From Ariolimax columbianus (lineage: Eukaryota > Mollusca > Gastropoda > Stylommatophora > Arionidae): 64,000 nt of DNA. Location of the stretch: contig JAVGWX010000014.1 in assembly GCA_036924085.1 (NCBI GenBank), positions 42,093,556 to 42,157,555 of the forward strand. The letters are read 5' to 3'. Numbering within the stretch: position 1 is the stretch's first letter; each line of letters opens with the position of its first letter. Positions 1 through 11,530 of the stretch are shown in pieces. Made by a program: the position numbers and the translations under genes. The notes beneath the pieces were generated by a model. The model did not search any database. It was not told the DNA's origin and worked only from the letters and a program-made list of their open reading frames with translations.

Positions 1-960
1 GTGTGGAAGATATCACATATTAAAGAAGACTTGGTCAAGTGTGTGGAAGATATCACATATTAAAGAACACTTGGTCAAGTGTGTGGAAGATATCACATAT
101 TAAAGACAACTTGGTCAAGTGTGTGGAAGATATCACATATTAAAGACAACTTGGTCAAGTGTGTGGAAGATATCACATATTAAAGACAACTTGGTCAAGT
201 GTGTGGAAGATATCACATATTAAAGACAACTTGGTCAAGTGTGTGGAAGATATCACATATTAAAGAAGACTTGGTCAAGTGTGTGGAAGATATCACATAT
301 TAAAGAACACTTGGTCAAGTGTGTGGAAGATATCACATATTAAAGACAACTTGGTCAAATGTGTGGAAGATATCACATATTAAAGAAGACTTGGTCAAGT
401 GTGTGGAAGATATCACATATTAAAGACAAATTGGTCAAGCGTGTGGAAGATATCACATATTAAAGAAGACTTGGTCAAGTGTGTGGAAGATATCCCATAT
501 TAAAGAAGACTTGGTCAAGTGTGTGGAAGATATCACATATTAAAGAAGATTTGGTCAAGTGTGTGGAAGATATCACATATTAAAGAAGACTTGGTCAATC
601 GTAAAACAGATATCACTTATGAAAGAAGATTTTTTTAAGCGTACATAAGATACCAACTATGTAAGTAGACTTGTTCAAGCGTACAGAAGATGTCACATAT
701 GAAAGACGACTTGTTCAAGCGTACAGAAGATGTCACATATGAAAGAAGAATTGGTCAAGCGTACGGAAAATATCACATATGGAAGAAGACTTGTTTAAGT
801 GTACGAACGATATCACATATACAAGAAGAGTTGGTCAAGTGTACGAACGATATCACATATACAAGAAGAGTTGGTCAAGTGTACGAACGATATCACATAT
901 ACAAGAAGAGTTGGTCAAGTGTACGGAAGATATCGCATTTGTAAAAAGTATTTAACGCGA
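1..960. repeat. 40-bp satellite array, left end outside the window
   Basis: The unit is 40 bp and contains the palindrome GATATC followed by a TTGGTCAAG-type segment. From 1 to about 600 the fifteen units are almost identical. From about 600 to 960 the same 40-bp periodicity continues but the units are clearly diverged. Open frames seen here at 690-944 and 799-1047 only translate the repeat and are not genes. Confidence 0.95.
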
Positions 961-1162
961 TATCACATGACCAAGACTGCCTTGCTTTATCAGCGTATCC
1001 CGTCACCAGCCGCCAAAGCGGCAGTTACCGACACCTGCGGCGCGTAAAACCGTCAGTTTACTGCGTAAATCGTGCTTATGAGTTGTAGGCCGGGGAACAC
1101 TTACACGAATCTCGGTTTCTGAAATTCTTTTAGATAACCAGTATCCGATATATACATCCATT

Positions 1163-1720
1163 TTGTCTCTCTCTATCTCTCTCGCTCTCTTCCTATCTCT
1201 CTTTTCCTCTCTCTCCTTATGCATCACCCACTCTGTGTGCGACCTTCATCACTTTTTTAAGAATCTATCACTCTTTCTCACTCACACCACATCTCTGACT
1301 CCCGCTATCGATCTGTCTCATTTTAACACTTTCTCTTATTCTTGTCATTCCTCTATCTCGCACACTTTGTCTGAATTCTCCCACTCTCTGACTCTTTCTG
1401 ACTATCTCTCATTAATTATCATTATCTCACTCTGTCCCTCTCCAGCTCTCTCATTACCTCTGACACACTCTCCCTGACTCTCTCGGATTACCTCTCAATC
1501 ACAAAATAATGTGTTCACTGTCTGTCTCATTCGGACTCTCTCACTCATTCTGCTTCGCTCTCACTCTCTACCTCACGTTTTTCTTTGTATCTCTATAACC
1601 ATCTGACTCTGACTCGCTCCCTCTCTCTCTCTCTCCCTCTATCTCTTTGTCCTTCCCGTACTCTTTTCTCTTTCACTCTGCCTCTCTGTTCTCCCACTTC
1701 CAACCTCGTTCCGACTCCCA
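1163..1720. repeat. CT-rich simple-sequence tract
   Basis: The stretch is dominated by CTCT and TCTGACTCTC-like runs with no fixed period. Short Ser/Leu-rich open frames on + and Arg/Glu-rich frames on - are composition artefacts. Confidence 0.8.
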
Positions 1721-1889
1721 CTTCCTGTTTGCTCCCATATTCTTTCCCCTGTTTCCCAGCTATAGTGTCATGCCATACATCACAGTTTCCACAGACTGTT
1801 CTTCTCATTACAAAAAGTAAAAATATATTATTACAGCGTTTGGTAGTGACGAGAAATATCAAGGACAGGTAAAACATACTGATGCACAT

Positions 1890-4521
1890 CCAACCGTTCG
1901 TTTACCTGGCTCTTCAGGAACAACTTACTGTCACATGTACAGGAAAGTGACCAATAGTAATAGTCTATTATTGCTTGAGTTATGTGCAGCCCATGACCTA
2001 GAAATAACGAATACAAAGTTTCGCTTACCCACACGGAACAAATCATCAATGATGCATCCCAGATCAAAGCAATGGGACTTAATTGATTATGTTATCACCA
2101 GGAGGACTGACAGACGTGATGTAAGAGTGACCAAAGCTGTGTGTGGTGCAGAGTGCTGGACCGACCCCGGGCTCATTGTGTCCAAACTGAACTTCTACAT
2201 CAAACCTAGGAGCCAGCATCAGTATGAAAGGCACAGAAAAACAAGTTTGACACCACACAATTACAAAACATGATGATCACTAAAGGACTTTTAAGGGACC
2301 TAGATGGGAAACTAACGAATCTGCAGCGTGGTCAAACCAATGTGGATGAAGACTGGGCCACCATTAGAGACTGGATGCTCCTCCGCCTCTGAACACATTG
2401 GTTACACGAAAAGATCAACATTGGTTTTAATGAGAACGACGTAGAAATAATGTCTCTTATCAAGAAACAATTAGCTATTTAGAGCTCATCAAAGGGACAC
2501 ATCGTCTGCAGTCAAAAAGATATCGTTCACAACAATACGAAGGAAAGCTCAAGAAAATGAGGGACTCGTGGTTGGGAAACAAGGCAGATGAAATTCAACA
2601 TTTTGCTGACAGAAACGACCCAAAACGCTTATATGGCCCTTTAAAGACTGTTTATGACCATCATCCGTCGTATGGAACTCCGATTCTGAATGCTGATGGC
2701 TCAGTACTGCTGACAGTCAAACCGAGAATACTTCAACGCTGGGAAGAACACTTCCGCACGGTCGTCAACCAATCGTCCTCCATTTGCGACGAGGCAATAG
2801 AACGCTTGCCTCAAACACTTCTGAACAATGAACTGGTCGTTCCTCCTAATATCGAGGAGGTCAGAGCAGCAATCGACCAACTATCACATGGGAAGGCTGC
2901 AGGTGTGGACCTAATACTGGCTGCGATCTACAAAGTAGGTAGTTGTGTTCTAACACAGAGACTTTCTGAGCTGTACAACACAATATGGACCACTGAGACT
3001 GGCCCACAACACAATATGAACCACTGAGACTGGCCCACAAGAACTGAAGGATACTAACATCGTCCACTAATACAATCAAAAGGAAAACCGTCAATCCTGC
3101 GATAACCACAGAGGAATCTCCCTCCTATCAACTGCTGGCACGAGTTCACCTCAACCGATTGATTGTTAACCTAGAACTTGATCTTCTTCCAGAGAGCCAG
3201 CGTGGCTTCAGGTTGGGTCACGGAACTGTAGATATGATGTTTGCGCCTCTGCAACTTCAGGAGGAATGCCAAGAGCAGCACCGTTGGCTTTACATGACTT
3301 TAGTGGACCTTACCAAAGCTTTTGATACCGTCAATAGACATGGACTTTGGAAGATCATTTTGAAATTCGGCTGACCAAGCAGATTCACAAAGATCGTCAG
3401 ACAATTCCACAAAGCTATAAATACTTATGTGTTGAGTGATGGGGAAACGTCAAATGTCTTTCCCGTGTCAAATGACCCCAAGCAGGGCTGTGTACTAGCC
3501 CCAACACTCTTCATCTTAATGTTTACTCAGCGTCAGCTATCAGGTTTGTACCCAATACGGAGTGGGAATAAAATACAGGACTGACGGAAAACTCTTCAAT
3601 CACAGGTGACTGCAAGCTCACACCTAAGTAAAGGATACAGCAATATCAAACTTGCCTTTTGCTGATGACTGTGCCCTCGCTACCAACACCGAAAGAGACA
3701 TGCAGACATATGTGAACAAGTTCTCAACAGCCTGCGATATGTTCGGTTTTACAATTAATACCACAAAATACTCGTCATGTTTCAGCCTGCCCAGATATCA
3801 AGTTAAGAACGGGCACCCCCAATAAATAGACAGCTTTACGTACCTTGGCAGCACTATTTCCAGGGAAACTACTATTGACTGCGAGGTCAGTAACAGAATC
3901 TCCAAGGCCAGTACTGTCTTAGGCTTGATACGAAACTCAAAGTCTGCCTAACCGTAGTGCTCCTTATTTATGCCAGTGAATCCTGGACTGTGTACAGCTG
4001 GCATGTTAGGAAAATAAACCACTCCCATACAAGATGCCTCCGTAGATTGTTCAAAATACAGTGGCAGAATAGAGTACCAGACTCCAAGATCCTCATGAAA
4101 GCAAACATGCGGATCATCCACACAATGTTGCAGAAGACCCAGTTCAGGTGGACCGGCCACGTCGTGTGCATGCTAGACAACCGCTTTCCAAAACAACTAA
4201 TGTAAGGTGAGCTGAAATATGGCGTGTATCAAGTCTGAAGCCAAAAGCAGCGTTTCAAAGACTCCCTCAAAGTATCTCTGACACGCTTCAGCATAGATGC
4301 AAACACATGAGAATGCTTCGCACAGGACCGCAAGGCATGGCGTAGAACCACCACCAAAGGCACCTTCATTGCTGAGAAACGCCGGACCTCCGAAGCACAG
4401 ATAAAACGCACTTTGCCAAATAACAAAACAACTGACATTCAAATGTATAATTCTGAAATTAAATACTACGTATGTGAAAGCATTTTCCGTACCAGAATTG
4501 GACTTTACAGCCACCCCCGAA
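1890..4521 (+). mobile_element. Decayed CR1/RTE-like non-LTR retrotransposon ORF2
   Basis: Translation in shifting frames gives the usual LINE order. The C-terminal part of an apurinic-type endonuclease lies at about 1935-2220, with LPTRNKSSMMHPRSK, then WDLIDYVITRR, then CGAECWTD, where a catalytic His position is expected. A linker and RT start follow at 2557-3000 (HFADRNDPKR, WEEHFRTVVNQ, LSHGKAAGVD). RT proper lies at 3159-3780 (LLPESQRGFRLGHG, LVDLTKAFDTVNRHGLW, KQGCVLAPTLF, and an ADDCA box at about 3660). The thumb and tail lie at 3940-4480 (RRLFKIQWQNRVPD, RWTGHVV) and end in a zinc-finger-like RTRIGLYSHPRTH. At least ten stops and frameshifts make it inactive. It is cut at the 5' end, with no N-terminal endonuclease found. 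The clade (CR1, L2 or RTE) is not certain. Confidence 0.85.
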
Positions 4522-4868
4522 CTCACTGGTGAGGTGCAGCACAACATGTCTGACTGCTGTCATCCTCACTGGTGAGGTGCAGCACAACATGTCTGACTGC
4601 TGTCATCATCACTGGTGAGGTGCAGCACAACATGTCTGACTGCTGTCATCCTCACTGGTGAGGTGCAGCACAACATGTCTGACTGCTGTCATCATCACTG
4701 GTGAGGTGCAGCACAACATGTCTGACTGCTGTCATCATCACTGGTGAGGTGCAGCACAACATGTCTGACTGCTGTCATCATCACTGGTGAGGTGCAGCAC
4801 AACATGTCTGACTGCTGTCATCATCACTGGTGAGGTGCAGCACAACATGTCTGACTGCTGCTGTCATC
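4522..4868. repeat. 43-bp tandem array at the LINE 3' end
   Basis: Eight near-identical 43-bp units carry CTCACTGGTGAGGTGCAGC and ACATGTCTGACTGCTGTC. The first unit begins inside the last codons of the preceding retrotransposon, just after its SHPRTH segment, so the array appears to have grown from the element's own 3' end. The last unit carries an extra CTG. Confidence 0.93.
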
Positions 4869-5087
4869 ATCGCTTGCGATGGACGGCATTATGGCTGGTC
4901 ACAGAAGTCTCTCCATCGAGGGAGAAATTTCACGCCGTGATCTCCAAACGATGCTCTCACTGAAGATCATTCCATTTCCAAACAGCAAGGATGACCCATA
5001 TCAATCTTCTCAACTGCTCCCTAGGATGCAAGAGGACCCATGTAATCTGCCACCATAAAATCGTCATGAAGTTTAATTAAGGCAGGG
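4869..5087. other. No feature recognised
   Basis: Non-repetitive sequence after the 43-bp array. It may be the 3' untranslated part of the LINE, but nothing diagnostic is visible. Confidence 0.3.
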
Positions 5088-5400
5088 ATTGTTGTTGTTG
5101 TTTTTGCCGTTGTTGTTGTTGTTAATTGCCTACAATCAAAAGATTTACTCTTTGATGCGGCCTGAAAACAACATTAAGTGGCTATTTCTTGAAGCTTTCC
5201 TCACATCTCTACAGTGCTGATGAAGGTGGAAAGAAGTACTCCAAGCGGTTGTGTTATGCTTAGCTTCGATTTCCTTGTCGGTCACTATTACGGGGATCAC
5301 ATAGCTAGCTCTCTTACCTCGTTAGCCAGGCTGCAATGAAAACAGCCCGTTTTCAGGGAAAGAGGACTACGGGGAAGTCGACGTGAGGGTCTTAGTCAGT
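5088..5400 (-). mobile_element. CAA-tailed dispersed repeat, copy A
   Basis: This copy reads in reverse and begins at its tail with GTT repeats at 5090-5122. Matching segments occur at 5905-6240, 51385-51725 and 55905-56605. Shared landmarks are a GATGAAGGTGGAAAG segment, a TTAGCCAGGCTGC segment, a stretch about ACAG...TTTCCAGGG, and a head ending in CCTGACCCTGACTAACATG. It is short, has no coding capacity and carries a simple tail, so it behaves like a SINE, although a clean tRNA-type promoter was not found. Confidence 0.7.
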
Positions 5401-5645
5401 AAATTTTGCCTGACCCTGACTAACATGTCTGATTAGTATGTTTTTCCTAAGCCTGACTAACATGTCTGATCAGTTTGTTTTTCCTAACCCTGACCAACAT
5501 GTCTGATCAGTTTGTTTTTCCTAACCCTGACCAACATGTCTGATCAGTTTGTTTTTCCTGACCCTGACTAACATGTCTGATCAGTTTGTTTTTCCTGACC
5601 CTCACTAACATGGCTGATCAGTATGTTTTGCCTGATCAGATTTTA
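5401..5645. repeat. 37-bp tandem array of the repeat head module
   Basis: About six units of CATGTCTGATCAGTTTG followed by TTTTTCCTAACCCTGAC lie between repeat copies A and B. The unit is the head end of the CAA-tailed dispersed repeat, amplified in place. A related 42-bp array lies at 44215-44890. Confidence 0.88.
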
Positions 5646-5904
5646 GTCTTGTTCCCCAGATTAACAAAGTAAGAGTGACTTTCAACATCGTTCAAGATTT
5701 GCTCTCAAAGTTTGGACAATTTCTGATGAAACAACTAATGAATTTGGTCCAAATTCAATAATATCATTATCATTCAGAATCATAGTAGCACAAGTCCACT
5801 AAGATGACTATGGTTCTGAATAATAATAGCCACTTGCTGCAGCAATCGCCGAGGAATGTGAAGGCTTGTTTGTTAGTAATCCCTAGGTAGGACGACTAAC
5901 ATCT
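5646..5904. other. No feature recognised
   Basis: AT-rich sequence between the 37-bp array and repeat copy B. No open frame or repeat match was noticed. Confidence 0.3.
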
Positions 5905-6240
5905 GGTCAGGGAAAATTTACTGATCATACATGATAGTCAGGATCACGGAAAACATAATAGACACGTTCCTTACATTACTCGTAGCCCTTCCTGGAAACG
6001 GACTATTTTCATGGCAGTCTGGCTAAAAAGGTGAGGGACCGACGTGATCCCCGTAGTAGTGTGCTTACACGCAGATGAAGCCAAGCATATCACAACCGCC
6101 TGGAGGAGTTCACCTTCATCAACACGCTCGTGGTGTGAGGAACGTTACTGCAACTCGCCACTTAACACCATATTTAGGGCCCACAAACGGGTAATCCTAT
6201 TCATTGTGGGTATTCAACAGCAACAACAACAACAATATTA
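5905..6240 (+). mobile_element. CAA-tailed dispersed repeat, copy B
   Basis: It starts with the TACTGATCA head and ends with an (ACA)n tail at 6221-6240. It lies head to head with copy A. An open frame at 6044-6241 ends in a Gln run that is only the translated CAA tail, so it is not called as a gene. Confidence 0.72.
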
Positions 6241-6299
6241 ACTCCTGATGGAAAACACACATTGCGTCACCGATGGTTTCAAACCCAATCCTCTAAGTA

Positions 6300-7120
6300 G
6301 CCAGAAGCGTTTTCTCTATCGTTTGGCCATTATCTCCTCGCCACTTAATCCTCGCTTCTCGCCACTCACTCTCTGCTACTCGTCACTCCTTCTGTCGACA
6401 TTTGTAAGCGGCGTATTCATCCCACATCACTTATTCCTCTCTCCTCGCCACTTAATCCTCTCTCCTCGCCACTTAATCCTCTCTCCTCGCCACTTAATAC
6501 TCTCTCCTCGCCAGTTAATCCTCTCTTCTCGACACTTAATCCTCTCTCCTCGCCACTTAATCCTCTCTCCTCGCCACTTAATACTCTCTCCTCGCCACTT
6601 AATCCTCTCTTCTCGCCACTTAATCCTCGCTTCTCACCACTCATTCACTGCTTCTCGTCGCTCCTCGACATTTGCAAACGCCATTCGCGCAACGCTACCG
6701 GTTCCTGATTCATCAATAATCACTCCCAGCTACTCACTCCCAGCTACTCACTCCCAGCTACTCACTCCCAGCTACTCTCTCCCAGCTACTCACTCCAAGC
6801 TACTCACTCCTTGCTACTTACCAGCCGTCACTTGCTCCTCTAAACTCATTATTCGCTTCTCAACTCTCATTTCTCTTCCCTCATCCCCATTCACTTCTCA
6901 CCTCTCACTCCTCTCTCATCCCCATTCGCTTTTCAACTCTCACTCCTCGCACAATCCCCATTCGTTTCTCGACACTCGCTACACGCTTCTAGATTCTCGC
7001 CACACGTGTTTTGTCATTCATTCCTCCTTTGTCGCCATTCTCTCCTGGCCACTAACCCGAACACTCTATGTCAAACCGCCCATGCCATTCGCTACTCGCC
7101 GCTTTCTCATCGTCACACGC
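6300..7120. repeat. CT-rich minisatellites of 21 bp and 14 bp
   Basis: About eleven units of CTCTCTCCTCGCCACTTAATC (21 bp) lie at 6428-6640. Five or six units of TCACTCCCAGCTAC (14 bp) lie at 6720-6800. Degenerate CTCACTCCT-like sequence continues to about 7110. The long + frame at 6248-7177 exists because 21 bp keeps reading frame; its product is a repeat of LILSPRH and is not credible as a gene. Confidence 0.88.
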
Positions 7121-7379
7121 GCAGTCTGTTTCCAGGGCCGCCGCTTGGAAGTGATATACAGTCTGGGTTCACTCTAGTTCATTGACCCTGATGCAAGCAA
7201 TCCGATGTGAGACGCTGGTTGCTGTCAGTTCATTCACTGAGCTGTGTCTTCGTACACTGTCCATCATTTGATCAGTCGATTTACAATCAGGCCATTGAGA
7301 AATCAATTTGTGATTTAATTATTGCTGAATCCACATGCTGTCTCCAGCTAAACACTTATTCGTACCTACCTACTTGTTC

Positions 7380-7590
7380 TGAGTTGAGGCGGAAATGTTT
7401 TTTTTCCGACTGCAATGGATCCTGGGTCGACCCAGCCTTACATGGTTACCGGTTGAGTCTGAGATGTAAAAGCAGCGAGAGAGAGGAGATGGCTACCGCC
7501 CTCATATAGCCGAGCCTTTGAAATGTGAGATCGCTAACACCTCACACCCTTACGGCAATAACCCTATGGGTTACTTTACTTTACATTACT
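7380..7590 (+). repeat. Possible short dispersed repeat with ACTTT tail
   Basis: A compact segment ends in TTACTTTACTTTACATTAC, which resembles the short pentamer tail of some SINEs. No second copy was found in the window and no tRNA-like boxes were convincing, so this is tentative. Confidence 0.25.
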
Positions 7591-7639
7591 ACTCGTTCAT
7601 CCAATGGAAATTTCTGTTTAAAAAACACGACTGAAGTAC

Positions 7640-8282
7640 AGGTACTAATTGTTGTTGCTGAAATAATAGACAACACAACAAGTCAATGTCACAGTTAATG
7701 TCAGATCTGCAAGCCCTCAAGAAAAATAAACTGCCAGAGCTTAAAATACCTTGGGAGAACTAAAAGCCAAGAAAAGGGTGGATACCATCACACTGTGGCA
7801 CTTTTGCAAATGAGACAGCAGACAGGTGAACAAAGTAGGGACCAAAACAAGAACAGAAAGAACAAACAATCACTTTCTTAGAAAAGAAAACCTTGCCTAA
7901 GGCATAAGGAAAGTCGACAAAACGAGACAACTATCACTGCACTGATCGAGATGAGCAAACGATCCCGCTCAGGATGAGAGAAAGATATAACAAATCGGAT
8001 GGCTACATACGCGCGCTTTCATTGAATAATTCACCCATATTTACTTGCGGAAAACCGGCGCAGACATCCGAACATATACTACAAGACTGTTATTTGCTTA
8101 TCCAATTGCGTATTGAACACTGACCCACCTAGACGAACCTCCGCACAAAACTGGTTGGAAGCCTTGAAGATCTCTCTACTACATCAGCCTTTGTTTAGAG
8201 AACTGACCTTCAAGTGTAACAAGAAGAGGAAGAAGAAGTAAATGAAGAAGAAGAAGAAGAAGAAGAAGAAGAAGAAAAAGAA
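7640..8282 (+). mobile_element. LINE 3' end: RNase H tail with GAA tail (decayed)
   Basis: Translation shows the last RNase H block (WIPSHCGTFANETADR) at about 7780-7840. The family's cysteine/histidine tail (TCGKPAQTSEHILQDC) lies at about 8043-8090, followed by a KLVGSLEDL-like segment and an (AAG)n tail at 8222-8280. Order and spacing match the younger copies at 31402-34974 and 39264-39988. It is cut at the 5' end inside RNase H and carries several stops. Confidence 0.75.
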
Positions 8283-8859
8283 CACGAACAAGAAGATAAA
8301 GAAAACGGCAAAGGCATATAATGTGATCACATCGTTTGTTGATACATGCATTGCAATGATATAAACCTAAAACAGACCACCAAGTTTGAGAGTTTATAAA
8401 TGTGATTTTAAAAATATAAACTGCATTGCATTACCAAATCCTAAAGACAAAATCATCAAAGAGGAGAGATTCAAGCACCATGTTTCTACTTCGCACTCAA
8501 CAAATACAACTTAACAGTTACTTGAACAGAAACCGATAATAATATGCTTCAGAGTGCCGGCTGTGCACACATCCCTGTGGAACTGTTTAGAACCATCTTA
8601 TTGAATGTTCAGCGCTTGCCGTCGTTAGAAAAGAGTTTCTTCCTACAATGCCAGACAAATGGAACATTTTATACGGAGCTAAACAACAGCTCACAAACAC
8701 TTGTAATTACCACTATATGGCATTGGGTCAAAGGGCAGGAGCACATAGACCGCTCGATCAATAACCAAGCAACCGATCAACCGAAACAGGGGCGTGTGTG
8801 TGTTGACCCCCGACCTATTTAATATCTACTCACAAAATCGTTTAGTGAATTAGAAAAAA
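8283..8859. other. No feature recognised
   Basis: AT-rich sequence. An open frame at 8544-8822 has no recognisable domain and ordinary AT-rich composition. It is not called. Confidence 0.3.
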
Positions 8860-9600
8860 ATACATGGATTGAATATCAGAGGACCATGTATCAATAATAC
8901 CAGGTATGTGGAGGATACAGTATTAATTGACGGAGAATCCAGTACATCTGCAGAACCTAATAGATAAGATAAACAGCAAGAGTCTACAATGTGGGCTGAA
9001 AATCAACATAAACAAAACTAAAGTTATGGTGTTACCAACAGGAAAGAAAGTCCAGTTAGTTGACATCCAGATAAATGGAGTAAGTCTGGAACAAGTGTCA
9101 AGTTATTTATGCCGTGGCCAGCTAATAACGAAGGCTGGCACAAGCGTAAGGGAGATCATTATGAGAATTGCAATGGCGAAAAATACATTTAACAGGATGA
9201 CACATACAGTTCTGTCCAAGCAGATAACTCTCACACAAAAATTGAATCATTAAAAGCTATGTGCATTCAGTTTTATTGTATGGAGTAGAAACCTGGACCT
9301 GACAAAATAAATTGAGAAGAGTATTGAAGCCTTTGAAATGTCATTCTTCAGAAGACTTGGACGAGTTTCTAGGAAATGTAGGAAAACAAAAAAATAGGTT
9401 CTGTAACAACTCAAAGTAGAGAACACGCTTCTGGAAGAAATAAAAATAGAACAATACATACTCCTATCATATCAAGAGACGGGATAATCTCGTGAAGGTT
9501 ATATTTGAGGGAAGAGTGTAGGACAAGAGATCCTATGGGCGGCAGAGGTACAGATGGACAGACAACATAAAAATGTGGTCAGGACACAGTTTGACTGACT
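8860..9600 (+). mobile_element. Decayed RT thumb and tail of a LINE
   Basis: The frame at 8927-9253 gives CGLKININKTKVMVLPTGKK, which is the RT segment just after the catalytic box. It continues with QVSSYLC (expected YLG) and IIMRIAMAKNTFNRM. Downstream, broken frames give a YGxET-like block and a C-terminal Arg/Gly segment (GGRGTDGQTT). This is a 5'-truncated remnant with many stops. The family differs from the RNase H LINE. Confidence 0.72.
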
Positions 9601-9962
9601 GTACCAGCCCGGCACGAGGCATCGACAGCTGGGGATGCATTACAGTAAACCCCCGAAGCGGAGACGGCACTTGATGATGACGCAACAGAAATCAGGTTGA
9701 CCAAGTCCAGGAGAGAGAAATATGTGATTATTTGAGTGTGAACGACAAGTGAAAAGAAACAAAAAAGCAATTGAATTGACAAATATTTGTTGCATTTAAT
9801 GCATTTCGTTTTAAAGAAAATTATAATTGCACTGCCTGTGTTGCTTATTAGTCGTTTCGCTTCTACCACCTAGAGTGAATATTTATGTTTTTGTTTATAG
9901 TTTATGAATCTAAATAACTACACTGAAGGAAGGTTTTTAGTGGCAACAACAACATGTTTAAG
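9601..9962. other. No feature recognised
   Basis: Mixed sequence. A short GCGGAGACGGCAC-type motif at about 9658 recurs as GCGGAGATGGCAC near 22714 and 24032, which hints at a short dispersed repeat. Confidence 0.3.
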
Positions 9963-10706
9963 TAACCAGAGCAGAGGCAGTGTCCTTGAAAACTGCAGCA
10001 GAAGTACTAATGATATATGAAAACATAGAACAACACGGGGTACTTTTCACAGACGCTTGGAAGTTAACACATTCTGATCTAAAAAAAACCTGTCAAATAA
10101 TGTGTGAATTACGTTCCAGATTCAGGAAAGCGGGGATTCAGTGGGTTCCTACTCATTGCAACATTCTTGACAATAACGAGGCTGCCATGCTGGGTAGAAA
10201 CGGCAGAACGCTGTCACAACCTCAAGCTCGTAAAATATTTATAACATATAAAGATATGAGGAAGGTTATCAACTGCAGATATAAGAACAAGGGGTTATCG
10301 GAGCATCCAATACAAGAACACGATGACCCATAATTATAAACTAATCACGACTGAACAGGCGATATTAGGACTTCGCATAGTCCACAACAGGTTACTATAC
10401 CATATTTTTAACAGGTTTAAATTAGGACAACCCGTTTAAGTTCTCTGTGGCACTGATACCATCATTATTGAACGCCTGCTGCAGAAGTGTTCACCATACG
10501 AGTTACAGATAAGGTACATAGGGATATTTACCGTACCAACCCAAGACAAGCTCTATAGAGCTACTTATGACCTCATTCGGACCACTGCCTTCTTAAGAAA
10601 CATTCACGTTGAAAGCCCATGAAGAAGGAATAGAAGAAGAAGACGAAGAAGAAGAAAAGACGAAGAAGAAGAAGAAGAAGAAGAAGAAGAAGAAGAAAGA
10701 GTAGAA
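9963..10706 (+). mobile_element. LINE 3' end: RNase H and tail with GAA tail (decayed)
   Basis: The sequence starts at a point equivalent to the FRAEAEAL block of RNase H. It then shows VLFTDAWK (expected LLTDA), QWVPTHCNILDNNEAA (the final RNase H block), RIVHNRLLYHIFNRFKLG, and a cysteine/histidine tail (CGTDTIIIERLLQKC). It ends in a (GAA)n tail at 10626-10706. The frame at 9980-10333 covers only part of this. The whole matches the younger copy at 39264-39988, including nearly the same 5' truncation point. Confidence 0.8.
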
Positions 10707-11395
10707 AAAGTATACTCCTGTAATGGGGTGTGAAAGCAAACACGTGGTTGGCATGCAGTGCCGTTACACGATAGTGCCACGCCTTATTGAGGCCCTTACT
10801 ATTTGGTAGGAATGTCATTATCTTTAGATGGGAATGCCCGTAGTAGTGATCGACATGCAGATGGGGGTTGAGGGCTGGAAGAGAGGTCCGGTCGCTTGAA
10901 TCTTTCGTAATTCGAACATCCACTTTTTTGCACGTATGTTCATTCGTTTACTGAGGGCGAACGTCTTATACCTCAACTGTAAACCCACCCGCACCCACCA
11001 CCGCTTCCTTCTTAATGACATATATTTTGTTTTCTTCTTAGTTTCATCTCCCTATCTGACCCTATTTAGCCTGTCTATGAACGAAATACAACACATTATC
11101 GTGTTCCTTTTTTGGTCCTCGCAAAGCATAACGCATCAGCTGCAGCCGTTCTCCTACAGGAAGTCTGGTGTTCGCTTTTGAAGAAGTGGTTTCAGTTGCA
11201 TATTTTAGGTCGCATGATGAGGTTGCAGATCCAACTTGAAAGCCACTTTATAAGCATTTCATAACATTTTTGTACGGATTGTTTCATTCTTTTTTTTGTA
11301 ATCCCTTATTGTTGTTGCTGTTGTTCGAAGCTATTTGACGTCTCTTTTTTTAGCGGGATAAATGTGTTCTTCGTGACATTCAGAGGCGCGTATGT
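10707..11395. other. No feature recognised
   Basis: Short overlapping frames on both strands have no recognisable domain. A TTGTTGTTGCTGTTGTTCG tract lies at about 11310. Confidence 0.3.
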
Positions 11396-11530
11396 CACTA
11401 TGAAAAGGAGTCCTCTTAGCTGCAGTGCAAGGACTGGCTCCTCAGTAAGGTCACAGCAACGGGACCTACAATGTCGATGCCGATCCTACTGTGACACGGC
11501 CTGTTTCCAGGAGCAGAAACAAGCACGTCG
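11396..11530. repeat. Dispersed repeat, pair with 12540-12725
   Basis: This segment and 12540-12725 share AGCTG(C/T)AGTGCAA, CTCCTCAGTAAG and CTGTTTCCAGGAGCA in the same order. They are therefore two copies of one dispersed repeat in direct orientation about 1.15 kb apart. Confidence 0.65.

Noticed and set aside
1..600. CRISPR-like look of the 40-bp array
   Set aside because: Unit and 'spacer' are the same in every copy, so it is a satellite.
6248..7177. Open frame of 309 codons rich in Ser, His and Leu
   Set aside because: It follows 21-bp and 14-bp tandem repeats that keep the frame open. There is no domain and the product is repetitive.
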